A stretch of 64,000 bases of DNA from contig CALXBE010000006.1 of NCBI GenBank assembly GCA_944386495.1, forward strand, positions 1-64,000, in the 5' to 3' direction. Below are positions 16,343 to 25,997 of this stretch, piece after piece. The notes beneath the pieces are model-generated. The model was not told the DNA's origin and did no database searches. It was given only the letters and a program-made list of their open reading frames with translations. The position numbers and the translations under genes were made by a program. The DNA comes from an uncultured Gemmiger sp. (lineage in GTDB: Bacteria > Bacillota > Clostridia > Oscillospirales > Ruminococcaceae). Every line of letters begins with the position of its first letter. Positions within the stretch are counted from its first letter, which is position 1.

Positions 16343-17689
16343 ATGCAAAAACGCAGATTTCAGCAGCTGGTTCTGGTAGCCAGCATGCTGTTTGGAATGT
16401 TTTTTGGTGCAGGAAATCTGATTTTTCCTGTATCCATGGGTCAGCTGGCAGGCTCCAATCTCTGGTGGGCCGTGGCAGGTTTCCTGATTACCGGCGTAGG
16501 ACTGCCCCTTCTGGGTGTAGCCGCCCTGGGAGTCAGCCGTGAAGAGGGGCTTTTCGCACTCAGCTGCCGGGTGAGCAAAGGGTATGGCCTCTTTTTCACC
16601 TGTCTGCTTTATCTTACCATTGGGCCTTTCTTTGCCATCCCCCGCTGCGCCACCGTCTCCTTTACGGTAGGCATCCAGCAGATGTTCCCCCAGGGGGAGG
16701 CCGGTGCTCTGGCCATTTTCTCCCTTATCTTCTTTGGGGCGGTCCTCTTTTTCTCCCTTCGTCCGGGAGAAATCCTTACCTGGATCGGTAAGGTGCTGAA
16801 CCCTCTTTTCCTTTGCTTTTTGGCTCTTCTGGTTCTGCGGGCTCTCACCTCACCCCTGGGACAGGTGGCGGACATTGCCCCCTCCGGGAACTATGTCACC
16901 GCCGCTTTCTCCACCGGTCTTTTGGAAGGTTACAATACCATGGATGCTTTGGCGGGCCTGGCCTTCGGCATCGTCGTGGTCCAGGCCATCCGCCAGCAAG
17001 GGATTGAAAAGCCCGGGGATGTTGCCAAAAGTACCGTTCTGGCAGGACTGCTCAGTTCCCTGTTGATGGCGCTTATCTATCTTCTGGTCGCCCTGATGGG
17101 CACCCAGAGCCGGGGAATGTTCGAGGCTTCCTCCAACGGCGGCGAAGCCCTGGCGCTTATTGCCCACCATTACTTTGGCGGAGCAGGCGCTCTGATTCTG
17201 GCAGCTACCGTGACCATTGCCTGTCTGAAAACCGCTGTTGGCCTTATTACCAGCTGCAGCGAGACCTTTGTACAGCTTTTCCCCAAAGGCCCCTCCTACA
17301 AGGCCTGGGCCGTTTCCTTCTGCCTTTTCTCCTTCCTGGTGGCCAATCTGGGGCTGAACACCATTCTGGCCTACTCTCTGCCGGTGCTTATGTTCCTCTA
17401 TCCCCTCTCCATTGTCCTGATTCTTCTTACCCTCACCGGACACTGGTTCGGCAATCATCCCACCGTTCTCCGGTGGACCATCGGATTCAGCGGAGTAGCT
17501 GCCGTTCTTGATTTTATGAAGGCTCTGCCCGCCCCTGCCCGTGCTCTGTTCCATCTGGACCCCTTCCTGGAAATTGTAGAAAAAATTCTTCCCCTTTATT
17601 CCCTGGGCTTCGGATGGGTCTGCCCTGCTCTGATCGGGTTCTGTATCGGAATGACCCTGCGCCATTTCCGGCGGCAGCCCCAACTTTGA
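16343..17689 (+). CDS. brnQ: Branched-chain amino acid:cation symporter BrnQ
   Basis: A 448-residue carrier of the LIVCS family that imports leucine, isoleucine and valine with Na+ or H+. About twelve membrane segments are visible, with the family opening FGMFFGAGNLIFPV near residue 20 and the conserved EGYNTMDALAGLAFG near residue 200. The ATG at 16343, after TAAGGAG, is chosen over an upstream in-frame ATG at 16274, which would add a non-homologous 23-residue tail. It is a single gene with its own promoter and terminator. Confidence 0.94.
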   Translation: MQKRRFQQLVLVASMLFGMFFGAGNLIFPVSMGQLAGSNLWWAVAGFLITGVGLPLLGVAALGVSREEGLFALSCRVSKGYGLFFTCLLYLTIGPFFAIPRCATVSFTVGIQQMFPQGEAGALAIFSLIFFGAVLFFSLRPGEILTWIGKVLNPLFLCFLALLVLRALTSPLGQVADIAPSGNYVTAAFSTGLLEGYNTMDALAGLAFGIVVVQAIRQQGIEKPGDVAKSTVLAGLLSSLLMALIYLLVALMGTQSRGMFEASSNGGEALALIAHHYFGGAGALILAATVTIACLKTAVGLITSCSETFVQLFPKGPSYKAWAVSFCLFSFLVANLGLNTILAYSLPVLMFLYPLSIVLILLTLTGHWFGNHPTVLRWTIGFSGVAAVLDFMKALPAPARALFHLDPFLEIVEKILPLYSLGFGWVCPALIGFCIGMTLRHFRRQPQL

Positions 17690-17699
17690 CATGTTTGTA

Positions 17700-17740
17700 A
17701 AATAAAAACTCCCGGGAAAAATCCCGGGAGTTTTTATTTT
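17700..17740. terminator. Bidirectional terminator
   Basis: A 17-bp perfect stem (17701-17717 with 17722-17738) with a 4-A loop; it ends brnQ and, from the other side, the division gene cluster. It overlaps the ftsQ stop codon region. Confidence 0.9.
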
Positions 17741-18686
17741 ATTGCGGAGTATAATAGGCTTTCCCCGTGTTGGGAGAATTGGACACATCCAGAACTCCCA
17801 CATCGTTTTCAGTCAGGCCGTCGTCCCCCTCACTGTGGAAAATGGTCCCCACCATCTGGAACTTATAGTCCAGGTTATTCAGGGTTCCCAACTCGATGGT
17901 GATTCGGCCGCTGATGGTAACGGTGATATTTTCCATATCCCGCAGATCGATCCGGCTGACCCGGGTGTACAGGTCCTCCTGATGAAGATACCCGGACAAG
18001 GTTTCCAGGGCCTGGGCCAGTGTCTGGTTCTGAGCCTCGGTTTCTGCATTGGCCTCCTGGTCCTCCCCTTCCACCTTGGTGGCATCCAGGGAATATCCAA
18101 CCTGGGGTTCTCCCCCCAGGGTAGCCTGAAGTTCAATCAGACCGTCCGGCAGGGTATCTGTGATCCGCAGCACCCGCAGGGTCTCACTTAGGATGGCATA
18201 TCCTTCCTCCAAGGGAATGTAAAGACTTTCCACCGCGGGAGTTACCTGAATCACGATGGTGGTGGGAAGGCTGTACTTTACCTCCACCTCTTCCAGGTAA
18301 GGCAGGGCAACCAGAAGTTTATCCTCCAGTTTGTTTCCATCCACCGCAAAGAGGGCCTGCCCCGGGGTGATTTCTGTAGCCAGGGCAATGTCTTCCTGGG
18401 AATAAATTCCCGTATTGGGCGGATCGCTTCCGTCAGGGTTTTCTATCCGCAGGGTCTCCACCTTAAAAATCACATCCGTGCTGAACACAATGGCCAGCAG
18501 AATCAGGAGGAGTGTTACCAGAAGGACCATCACCCGCCGTCGAAGCCGCTTCATTCTTTTGATGGCGGCAGGACTTCCGGCAGGATAGCTGACCCTCCGC
18601 CGCCGGGGCTTTCGCCGGGGAGGAGGTGTGGGTCTTGCAGAGGTCGGGGAGCCGGATGGCGCCGGATTCCGGCTGATATGGCTCAT
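17739..18686 (-). CDS. ftsQ: Cell division protein FtsQ/DivIB
   Basis: A 315-residue bitopic divisome protein. A basic, proline-rich cytoplasmic tail (about residues 1-50) precedes one membrane helix (VMVLLVTLLLILLAIVF), then a POTRA-type domain starting at VETLRIENP and a beta domain. An acidic insert rich in Glu/Asp/Gln (about residues 205-220) is atypical. It is the last gene of the cell-wall cluster; ftsA and ftsZ do not follow. FtsQ works with FtsL and FtsB/DivIC to activate septal synthesis. Confidence 0.88.
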   Translation of the reverse strand: MSHISRNPAPSGSPTSARPTPPPRRKPRRRRVSYPAGSPAAIKRMKRLRRRVMVLLVTLLLILLAIVFSTDVIFKVETLRIENPDGSDPPNTGIYSQEDIALATEITPGQALFAVDGNKLEDKLLVALPYLEEVEVKYSLPTTIVIQVTPAVESLYIPLEEGYAILSETLRVLRITDTLPDGLIELQATLGGEPQVGYSLDATKVEGEDQEANAETEAQNQTLAQALETLSGYLHQEDLYTRVSRIDLRDMENITVTISGRITIELGTLNNLDYKFQMVGTIFHSEGDDGLTENDVGVLDVSNSPNTGKAYYTPQ

Positions 18687-18714
18687 GCTCCTCTCCCCCT
18701 TCCTTGCGCGTTTC

Positions 18715-19833
18715 TCAATGATTCAGGATCTCCTTCAATTTTCCGGTAATCAGGTCCAGGCTGTCCGGCTGGGCAAGGCTCTGGGCTTTCCGGCCCATGA
18801 CCATCAGCTCTGCCCGGTCGGCGGTAAGCTGCTCCACTGTCTGAATCAGCTTTTCCCCTGTCAGGTCCTTTTCTTCAATGACCTGAGCAGCCCCTGCCTT
18901 TTCCAGTTCCAGTGCATTGTAATACTGGTGATTCTCCGCCACATTGGGGCTGGGAATCAGAATTGCTGCCCGGCCTACTGCTTCCAGTTCTGCCAGGGTC
19001 AAAGCCCCTGCCCGACTGATGACCAAATCCGCCGCAGCCAGCATCTGGGGCATATTCTGGATGTATTCCTTCACCATTATCTTTTCCAGGTCAAAGCCCT
19101 TTTCCTTGGCCAGGTTCCGGAACAGCTGAACACCCCGGCTGCCGGTGGCATGAATCTGGAAAAGACCCTTTCCCTCTTTCTGGTTCCAGGCTGCCAGGTC
19201 TGCCACCACCTCGTTGATCCGGCGGGCGCCCAGGCTTCCCCCGAAGGAGAGGACTACCAGCTGGTCTTCAGACAGTCCCAAAGCCTGACGGGCAGAACGC
19301 CGGTCCTGAGCAAAAATCTCGGGGCGGACAGGGTTGCCCACCACCATGGTTTTCCCGGGTACTCCCAGCCGTTCCACTGCCCCGGGCACTGCCGCAAACA
19401 CCACGGTGGCTCCCTTGGCCAGCAGTTTGTTGGTCACCCCTGGAAACGCATTCTGCTCATGGATAGCCGTCTTGATTCCCATTTTAGAAGCACAACGGAC
19501 CACCGGACCGCTCACATATCCGCCGCAGCCGATGACCAGGTCCGGCTGCACCTCTTTCATAATGGCTTTGGCACGGGGGCCGGACAGGGCCAGATGCCAG
19601 AGTGCTTTCACATTCCGGATAATATTCTCCGGGGTCAGCCGGCGCTGGATTCCGTTTACCTCAATATGGTGGAAGGGGTATCCGGCTTCGGTGACCAAGC
19701 CGTACTCCATTCCTTCTCTTCTCCCCGCAAAATGGATCTCTGCCCCAGGGAACTTATCCTGGATGGCTCCGGCGATAGCCAGGGCCGGATTGATATGTCC
19801 GGCGGTACCGCCGGCTGCAATCAGTACCCGCAT
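18715..19833 (-). CDS. murG: MurG, lipid II synthase
   Basis: A 372-residue GT28 transferase that adds GlcNAc to lipid I at the inner face of the membrane, giving lipid II. The N-terminal loop GGTAGHINPALA is at residues 8-19, the second glycine loop at SFGGSLGARRIN, and the UDP-GlcNAc site SRAGALTLAEL is present in the C-terminal half. It has an AAAGGAG site and sits between ftsW and ftsQ. Confidence 0.97.
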   Translation of the reverse strand: MRVLIAAGGTAGHINPALAIAGAIQDKFPGAEIHFAGRREGMEYGLVTEAGYPFHHIEVNGIQRRLTPENIIRNVKALWHLALSGPRAKAIMKEVQPDLVIGCGGYVSGPVVRCASKMGIKTAIHEQNAFPGVTNKLLAKGATVVFAAVPGAVERLGVPGKTMVVGNPVRPEIFAQDRRSARQALGLSEDQLVVLSFGGSLGARRINEVVADLAAWNQKEGKGLFQIHATGSRGVQLFRNLAKEKGFDLEKIMVKEYIQNMPQMLAAADLVISRAGALTLAELEAVGRAAILIPSPNVAENHQYYNALELEKAGAAQVIEEKDLTGEKLIQTVEQLTADRAELMVMGRKAQSLAQPDSLDLITGKLKEILNH

Positions 19834-19845
19834 AAAAATTCTCCT

Positions 19846-21090
19846 TTATTGGATTTGATGTTCCGGCTGAAGCTCCCGGTGAATCTGAGCTTCCCGCCGG
19901 GCCCGTTCCTGTGCTTGGTTTCCCGCACGGCCTATATTCAACAGAATTCCCATCTCTCCCAAAAGAAGCACCAGACTGGTTCCGCCGTCAGAGAAGAAGG
20001 GCAGGCTGATTCCTGTGTTGGGACCGATGGAGGTAACCACAAACAGGTTGAAAATAACCTGCCAGGCAATCTGTGCAGTAATACCGGTTGCCAGCACCAC
20101 CCCGTAAATATCCGGGGCCTGAATGGCAATCATAAGGGACTGAATAATAAGCCAGGCGAACAAGCCAATGCAAATCACGGCTCCGATAAAGCCCAGCTCC
20201 TCACAGAGGACCGCAAAGATAAAGTCGTTTACGGATTCGGGAAGCCAGAGCTGTTTCTGCTTTCCGTTTCCGATTCCTACCCCGCCCAGGCGCCCGGAGG
20301 CAATGGCCAGGATGCTCTGCTTGGTCTGATAGTGCAGCACATCCCAGTCCAGGTTAAAGGACCAGGTGGCCAATCGGGTCTCTACATAGTCCTCCTGGGT
20401 CATCAGATAGGCGACCACGCAGATGATACCACCCACAGCCGTAAAAATCAGCTGGAAGATGTCCGCTCCGCCCACAGCGATCATGGTAAAGACAATACAG
20501 AGAACGATGATCATACCGGATTTATGGGACTGAGCCAGAAGCAGAAGCACCATAGGCCCGGCTACCAAAGCCACCGGATATAAAATTCCGTAAGAGTATT
20601 TTTTCAACTCGTTCCGCTTTGCCTGGTAGATGGCTGCTACCCCCAGCATGATGGCCACCTTTGCAAACTCGGAGGGCTGGAGGGTAAAGGGAAGGTTATC
20701 ACCGTGAATCCAGCGGCGGCAGCCTGAAATAGGGTCGCAGAAAAGCGCCGCTATCATAAGAGCCACCGTGACTCCGTAGATGATGAGGGTAAAGCGGCGG
20801 TAGATATGATAGTCCAGTTTAGAGACCACCAGCATTACTCCCACACCGCCAACGGCCAGAATGGCCTGGGGCCGTATGTAATGGTACACATCTCCAAACC
20901 GGTAATATCCGGTCACATAGCTGGCGCTGAACAGGATAATCAATCCGAACACCAGCAAAATAAGAAGATTCAAAAGCAAAAGGGTGGGCATTTTTCCCTG
21001 AGGACGGCGAATCAGCCGGACCAGGTCCAGGACATGCCATCCCAGGGAACCCTGCCGGGGCAGGACTTTTGCGTTCTGTTTGGCGGCCAT
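19846..21090 (-). CDS. ftsW: Septal peptidoglycan glycosyltransferase FtsW
   Basis: A 414-residue SEDS-family polymerase that acts with a class B PBP at the septum. About ten membrane helices follow a 40-residue cytoplasmic tail. The segments QPSEFAKVAIM, PESVNDFIFAVLCEELG (with the conserved Asp) and PFFSDGGTSLV mark the family; the last is usually PFISYGG, so the SDGG is a mild deviation. The ATG at 21090, after AAGGGGGG, is preferred over a TTG at 21126 without a ribosome site. It lies directly after mraY. Confidence 0.94.
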   Translation of the reverse strand: MAAKQNAKVLPRQGSLGWHVLDLVRLIRRPQGKMPTLLLLNLLILLVFGLIILFSASYVTGYYRFGDVYHYIRPQAILAVGGVGVMLVVSKLDYHIYRRFTLIIYGVTVALMIAALFCDPISGCRRWIHGDNLPFTLQPSEFAKVAIMLGVAAIYQAKRNELKKYSYGILYPVALVAGPMVLLLLAQSHKSGMIIVLCIVFTMIAVGGADIFQLIFTAVGGIICVVAYLMTQEDYVETRLATWSFNLDWDVLHYQTKQSILAIASGRLGGVGIGNGKQKQLWLPESVNDFIFAVLCEELGFIGAVICIGLFAWLIIQSLMIAIQAPDIYGVVLATGITAQIAWQVIFNLFVVTSIGPNTGISLPFFSDGGTSLVLLLGEMGILLNIGRAGNQAQERARREAQIHRELQPEHQIQ

Positions 21091-21122
21091 GGGTCTGCCC
21101 CCCTTTCTGTTTACTGTTCCTG

Positions 21123-22151
21123 TCAACTAAAGAATACCCATACACTTGCCAGCAGTACTCCCAAAGCTGCAATACTGCTGAAGACGCTTACGATTTTTAC
21201 CTCACTCCATCCCCGCAGCTCGAAGGAATGGTGGATGGGGGTCATTTTGAAGATACGGCGGCCCACATGGTCCTTGCTGAACTTCTTGGTGAATTTGAAG
21301 TAGCTTACCTGAATCACCACGCAGCCTGCTTCCCAGATGTAGACGCAGCCCAGAGGAATCAGCAGTTCCGGCCGGTTGAGGCAGAAGGCCATGGAGGTGA
21401 CCAAGCCCCCCAGGAACATGCTTCCTGTGTCTCCCATAAAGGTTTTGGCGGGATAGAAGTTATAAATCAGGAATCCGATGAGAGCTCCTGCCATACAGGC
21501 GGCATACACCGACAGATGATAATATCCCAGCACCCCGCAGAGGAGGATATATCCCAGCATGACCACAAAGGTCACCGAGGAAGCAAGCCCGTCAATGCCG
21601 TCGGTCAGGTTGACCGCATTGACCAGGAAGATGATGAAGAGGAATGCGATGGGATAGAAAATCCAGCCCAGATCCACCAGCCCCATTCCCGGCAGGGAAA
21701 TGGCGGTGGTCAGGGTGCCGTTCAGGGTCAGGCCCCCCAGCAGCACCAGGGTTACTACCACCTGGCCGATAATCTTCTGCCAGACCCCCAGGCCCAGGTT
21801 CTGTTTCTTGACCACCTTGATGTAGTCATCCACAAAACCGATCAACCCGAATCCGAAAGCACTGAACATGCAGAGAATCAACCCCATATCCTGGCTGGTG
21901 CCGAACATCTGGGGACGGCTGAAAATCAGGGTGGTGAACACTACCCCCAGCGCAATGGTACTGGACAGGATAAAGCAGATTCCTCCCATGGTGGGGGTTC
22001 CCTGCTTATTCTGATGCCACTTGGGGCCGTTGGTCATTTTGATGGTCTGGCCAAACTTCAGCTTGTGGAGGAAAGGCACCAGAAAATGACCAATAAGGGC
22101 AGAGAGCAAAAAGGCAATCATTGCCCCCACCATCAGCATATACCGTTCCAT
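21123..22151 (-). CDS. mraY: Phospho-MurNAc-pentapeptide transferase MraY
   Basis: A 342-residue integral membrane enzyme that joins phospho-MurNAc-pentapeptide to undecaprenyl phosphate, forming lipid I. Ten membrane segments are expected; the conserved acidic motifs are intact: GFVDDYIKV, NLTDGIDGLA and MGDTGSMFLGG. It has a GAAGGAG ribosome site and lies between murF and ftsW. murD, which often stands here, is absent. Confidence 0.97.
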   Translation of the reverse strand: MERYMLMVGAMIAFLLSALIGHFLVPFLHKLKFGQTIKMTNGPKWHQNKQGTPTMGGICFILSSTIALGVVFTTLIFSRPQMFGTSQDMGLILCMFSAFGFGLIGFVDDYIKVVKKQNLGLGVWQKIIGQVVVTLVLLGGLTLNGTLTTAISLPGMGLVDLGWIFYPIAFLFIIFLVNAVNLTDGIDGLASSVTFVVMLGYILLCGVLGYYHLSVYAACMAGALIGFLIYNFYPAKTFMGDTGSMFLGGLVTSMAFCLNRPELLIPLGCVYIWEAGCVVIQVSYFKFTKKFSKDHVGRRIFKMTPIHHSFELRGWSEVKIVSVFSSIAALGVLLASVWVFFS

Positions 22152-22169
22152 ACGAATACTCCTTCTCTC

Positions 22170-23522
22170 TTATTGCTCATAATACAGGGCCAGAATTTCT
22201 TCCAAGGCGGTACCCCGGCTGGCCTTTGCAAGAAGTGCATCGCCCGGTTCCAGATTTTGGCAGAGAATCCGGGCTGCTTCCTCCTTATCAAGACAATGGA
22301 TGGCTTCCAGCCCCTGTTCCCGGGCGGACCGGGCCATTTCCTCGCTCAAGGGGCCATAGGCAACCAGCAGGTCCACCCCTGCCTGAGCTGCCATCTCGCC
22401 CACCTGACGATGGGCCTGCTGGCTGATCTGTCCCAGTTCCAGCATATCTCCCAGAAGGGCCACATGGCGCCGGCCAGGGATTTCCAGGAACATGGAGAGA
22501 GCCGCCTTCATGCTGTCAGGGCTGGCGTTATAGCAGTCCTCCACCACGCTGACTCCCTTCCGAATCACCAACCGCTGACGCATGCCGGTGGACTGATACC
22601 GGGAAAGAGCCTGGGCGCACCGGGCAGGGTCCAGCCCCAAGCCGGTGGCAGCAGCGTAGGCTGCCAGGGCATCGTACACGGTGTGCCGTCCCAGAGTGGG
22701 GATATAAACCTGGAACTCCCCTGCCCCCTCATGAAGGAGTGTAAAGCTCTGGCCCTGTCCCTGGGTTTTGATATTCACTGCCCGGACCTGGGCCGCAGGG
22801 TCATCAATTCCATACCACACCGGATGGATATGTTCCGGGATTTGGGCTCCTGCCAGGTAGGCATCATCCCGGTTGAGGGCCAGGGGTGCTCCCTGGGGAA
22901 GGCCCTTGCAGATTTCCATCTTGGCTTTCAGGATATTTCCCCGGCTGCCCAGGTTTTCAATATGGGAGACCCCAATGCAGGTAATCAATCCCCCCTGAGG
23001 CCGGACTGCATCCACCAGGGCTGCAATCTCCCCGGCGTGGCTCATTCCCATTTCCACTACCCCATAACGGGTGGCGGAATCCAGTCGAAACAGGGTATTG
23101 GGAACTCCGATCTCGTTGTTCTGGTTTCCCTCGGTCTTGATGGCAGGACCAAATTCCGAGAGGATGGCGTAGGTAAATTCCTTGGTGGTGGTCTTGCCCA
23201 CGCTTCCGGTCACTCCGATAAGGGTGGAAGAAAAACACTTCCGGTAGTTTGCTCCCATTTTGAGCATGGCGATTCGGCTGTCCGCCACCAGAATCTGCCG
23301 GTCCTCCGGAATTCCATCCAGAATCCGGTTGACCACAATATAGGCAGCTCCCTTGTCATAACATTCCCGGGCAAAGTCGTGTCCGTCCACCCGGGCTCCC
23401 GGGAAGCAGACAAAGACACAGCCCGGAATCACCTTTCTGCTGTCGGTAACCACCCCGGTGAGGGAGATATCCTCTCCGGGGCAAAGCCCTTCCAAAAGGA
23501 CCTTGGCTGAGATAGGCTCCAT
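22170..23522 (-). CDS. murF: UDP-MurNAc-tripeptide:D-Ala-D-Ala ligase MurF
   Basis: A 450-residue cytosolic ligase that completes the muramyl pentapeptide. The ATP-binding loop GVTGSVGKTTT is at residues 103-113, followed by the lysine/metal region, SHIENLGSRGNI, and a C-terminal domain with DCYNASPDSMKAAL, all typical. AGGAGGAG precedes the ATG. It starts 36 bases after the upstream PBP gene ends. Confidence 0.96.
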   Translation of the reverse strand: MEPISAKVLLEGLCPGEDISLTGVVTDSRKVIPGCVFVCFPGARVDGHDFARECYDKGAAYIVVNRILDGIPEDRQILVADSRIAMLKMGANYRKCFSSTLIGVTGSVGKTTTKEFTYAILSEFGPAIKTEGNQNNEIGVPNTLFRLDSATRYGVVEMGMSHAGEIAALVDAVRPQGGLITCIGVSHIENLGSRGNILKAKMEICKGLPQGAPLALNRDDAYLAGAQIPEHIHPVWYGIDDPAAQVRAVNIKTQGQGQSFTLLHEGAGEFQVYIPTLGRHTVYDALAAYAAATGLGLDPARCAQALSRYQSTGMRQRLVIRKGVSVVEDCYNASPDSMKAALSMFLEIPGRRHVALLGDMLELGQISQQAHRQVGEMAAQAGVDLLVAYGPLSEEMARSAREQGLEAIHCLDKEEAARILCQNLEPGDALLAKASRGTALEEILALYYEQ

Positions 23523-23558
23523 GAAAAGCTCCTCCTTCTCTTTCCTTCTCTTAACAGC

Positions 23559-25880
23559 TTATTCCCCTGTTGTGGTATCCACCACTTCCAGAGTGACCAC
23601 AGCCCCCTTGGGGACCTGGGACCCGGCAGTGGGATACTGGCTCTGGACCACTTGGCTTCCGTTGGAATTGCCCGGGTTGAGCCCTACGGCGGAGAGAAGC
23701 TGGTTGGCTGCGGTGGCCGTCTTGCCGACCACATCCGGGACTTCCACCATCTCCTGTTCTTCGCTTTCGGTGTAAAGGTAAACGGTGGAACCTGCGGGAG
23801 CAGTCATGCCTGCCTCGGGGTACTGGGCCAGCACAGTGGTACCGCTGCCCACCACCTGATGTTCCAGACCGCTCTGGTTCAGGGTAGCCTGGGAGGCAGA
23901 TGTATCGTGGTTGATCAGGTAAGGCACCCGAACATTGCCGGTAATGACGGTGTTGGGGTCGGTTTCCAGCCCCAGGTAAGGTGCGATCTCGCTGACGATG
24001 TTGCCCACTACGGGAGCCACAATCTGGCTGGCGTAGTCGTTGATGGACCGGGGGTCATCCAGCATGACATAGACCAGGATCTCCGGGTCATTGATGGGCA
24101 GAACTGCCACAAAGCTGGACACCTTCTTGTAGTCGCCGTCCTCACGCTTATCCTGGTTCAGCTGTTCGGTAGTACCGGACTTGCCACCCATCTGGTAACC
24201 GGGGACCTTGGCGTTGACGCCGCCCACATCCATAACCTGATTCATCATGGTCCGGATCTGGTCGCTGACCTCCTGGCTGATGACCTGGCGCTTAATAGTA
24301 GTCTCGGTGGTCTGAACTACATTGCCGGTGCTGTCGGTAATATGGTCCACCACATAGGGGGTAACCAGGTATCCCCCGTTTACTGCTGCTGCAATGGCGG
24401 TGCAGAGCTGGATGGGGGTGACAGACTGGGACTGACCGAAGGCGGTGGATGCCAATTCAGTGGGGCCCATCTCCTCGGCGGTATAGTAGCTCATCCAGGG
24501 AGTTTCATAAGGCAGGTCAATGCCGGTGGTCTCGGTAAAGCCAAAGGCTTCAAAATAGTCATACAGGACTTCGGCGCCCATGGTCTGGGCTGCCTGGATA
24601 AAGTAGACATTACAGCTGTGGCCCAGAGCGCCGGCCATATCCTGCCAGCCGTGGTTGGTGCCCTTGGACTCGTAGTCAGCGCAGCGGTAAGTATAGTCCG
24701 CAACCTGAATGTAGCCGGGGCAGAAAAAGCTGGAAGCAGTGGTCAGCAGTCCGCTGTCCAGACCTGCAGCACTGGTAATGACCTTGTAAATGGAACCAGG
24801 GCTGTACAGTTCGGTGATGGCCTTGTTTTTCCACTGGGCTTCACGCATCATTCCCTGCAGGGTATTGTATTCGTCCGTACCGATGATGGAATCGGCCAGG
24901 ATCTCTTCCACATTCTTGGTCCCCAGCCGGTTCTTCAGGCTGGCGATCTGTTCTGCGGACAGTTCTCCCTCGGTTTCCAGGGCGGTGGTAAAGACATCCT
25001 CCTGGAGGGTATAGGGTTCGTTGGGGTCAAAGTTATCGCTGGTGACCATGGCCATGACTGCGCCGGTGTTTACATCCATTACAATGGCGCAGGCCCGGTT
25101 CTGCACATTGTACCGTTCCACTGCGGCATCCAGGTAATTCTGGACCACACTCTGGATATAGGTATCAATGGTAAGGTGGAGGCTGTAGCCGTCCACCGGG
25201 GCATAGACCTGGTTTTCGGTGCCGCCCATCTCATAGCCCTGGGCATTTTCCTCGGTCAGGGCACGGCCATCATTACCGGACAAGGCATCCTCATAATATT
25301 TTTCCAGGCCGTAGGCACCGCCCTCATCGTTGCAGAAGCCCAGCACCGTGGACAGGTAAGCCCCATAGGGGTATTCCCGCACTGAGCTCTGTTCCAGGGC
25401 AATGTACAGTACGGTCCGTCCGTATTCTGTATTCAGCTGGGTGGCATATTCCTTTACCGCATCTGCTGTAGGTTTATCCACCTTGGTGGCCAGGGTCTGG
25501 TATTTATTGGTAGCAGTCAGTTTCTGGTAGATGGTTTCCCGGTCTGTGCCCAGAATCTCGGCAATTTTATCCGCCGCCTCACTGGCAACTTCCTCATCCG
25601 TCAGGGACGGGTCAGTGGTCACATTCCAGGCAATGGTACTGCGGGCCAGGGTTTTTCCGTTGGAATCATAGATAGAACCCCGGGCAGCAGGAATGGTGGT
25701 ATCCGAAACCTGCTGTTCCACTGCCATTACTTTATACTGCGCATAATCCCGAATCTGGATGGTAAACAGCCTGTAAATCACCAGCCCGAAGGCCAGTGCC
25801 AGAATCAGTATTCCCGAAGCAAGCACCATTCTGCGCCGGGCAGGTGAGAGTCCTCCCCCCTGTTTCTGCGGCTCTGTCAT
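23559..25880 (-). CDS. Class B penicillin-binding protein with PASTA repeats (FtsI/SpoVD type)
   Basis: A 773-residue septal transpeptidase partner of FtsW. An N-terminal membrane helix (residues 18-37) precedes the PBP dimerisation domain (IPAARGSIYD at about 63-72). Transpeptidase motifs are S363-IY-K366, S422-C-N424 and KSGT (567-570); two PASTA domains fill about 635-773. The first motif follows ELYSPG rather than the usual TYEPG, and about 50 residues are inserted between the SDNFDPNEPY strand and the WKNKAI segment. The ATG at 25880 with GGAGG 7 bases upstream is preferred over a TTG at 25886. It may be the vegetative FtsI or a SpoVD; the name is left open. Confidence 0.92.
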   Translation of the reverse strand: MTEPQKQGGGLSPARRRMVLASGILILALAFGLVIYRLFTIQIRDYAQYKVMAVEQQVSDTTIPAARGSIYDSNGKTLARSTIAWNVTTDPSLTDEEVASEAADKIAEILGTDRETIYQKLTATNKYQTLATKVDKPTADAVKEYATQLNTEYGRTVLYIALEQSSVREYPYGAYLSTVLGFCNDEGGAYGLEKYYEDALSGNDGRALTEENAQGYEMGGTENQVYAPVDGYSLHLTIDTYIQSVVQNYLDAAVERYNVQNRACAIVMDVNTGAVMAMVTSDNFDPNEPYTLQEDVFTTALETEGELSAEQIASLKNRLGTKNVEEILADSIIGTDEYNTLQGMMREAQWKNKAITELYSPGSIYKVITSAAGLDSGLLTTASSFFCPGYIQVADYTYRCADYESKGTNHGWQDMAGALGHSCNVYFIQAAQTMGAEVLYDYFEAFGFTETTGIDLPYETPWMSYYTAEEMGPTELASTAFGQSQSVTPIQLCTAIAAAVNGGYLVTPYVVDHITDSTGNVVQTTETTIKRQVISQEVSDQIRTMMNQVMDVGGVNAKVPGYQMGGKSGTTEQLNQDKREDGDYKKVSSFVAVLPINDPEILVYVMLDDPRSINDYASQIVAPVVGNIVSEIAPYLGLETDPNTVITGNVRVPYLINHDTSASQATLNQSGLEHQVVGSGTTVLAQYPEAGMTAPAGSTVYLYTESEEQEMVEVPDVVGKTATAANQLLSAVGLNPGNSNGSQVVQSQYPTAGSQVPKGAVVTLEVVDTTTGE

Positions 25881-25912
25881 TGGCAATCCTCCAAAATCCC
25901 ATAGATATAAGT

Positions 25913-25941
25913 ATTATAAAACAACAGAAAGCGTGAGTCAA
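25913..25941 (-). promoter_or_regulatory. Internal promoter of the PBP gene
   Basis: On the minus strand, -35 TTGACT (25936-25941), 17-bp spacer, consensus -10 TATAAT (25913-25918). The -35 box forms the end of one arm of the inverted repeat at 25929-25965. Confidence 0.7.
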
Positions 25942-25965
25942 TGAACAGTTCCTTGACTCACGCTT
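25929..25965. other. 13-bp inverted repeat overlapping the PBP promoter
   Basis: AAGCGTGAGTCAA (25929-25941), an 11-base loop, and TTGACTCACGCTT (25953-25965) are perfect complements. Read from ftsL the hairpin is followed by a poor T-tract (TCTGTTGTTTT), so it could be a partial terminator; it also contains the -35 box of the next gene, so it could be an operator. Either would separate expression of the PBP from mraZ-rsmH-ftsL. Confidence 0.6.
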
Positions 25966-25997
25966 ATTTCCTTCATCTTCCAGTTATTTTTCTTTTA

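Noticed and set aside
21069..23510. 813-codon plus-strand frame opposite mraY and murF
   Set aside because: Antisense shadow of two certain cell-wall genes.
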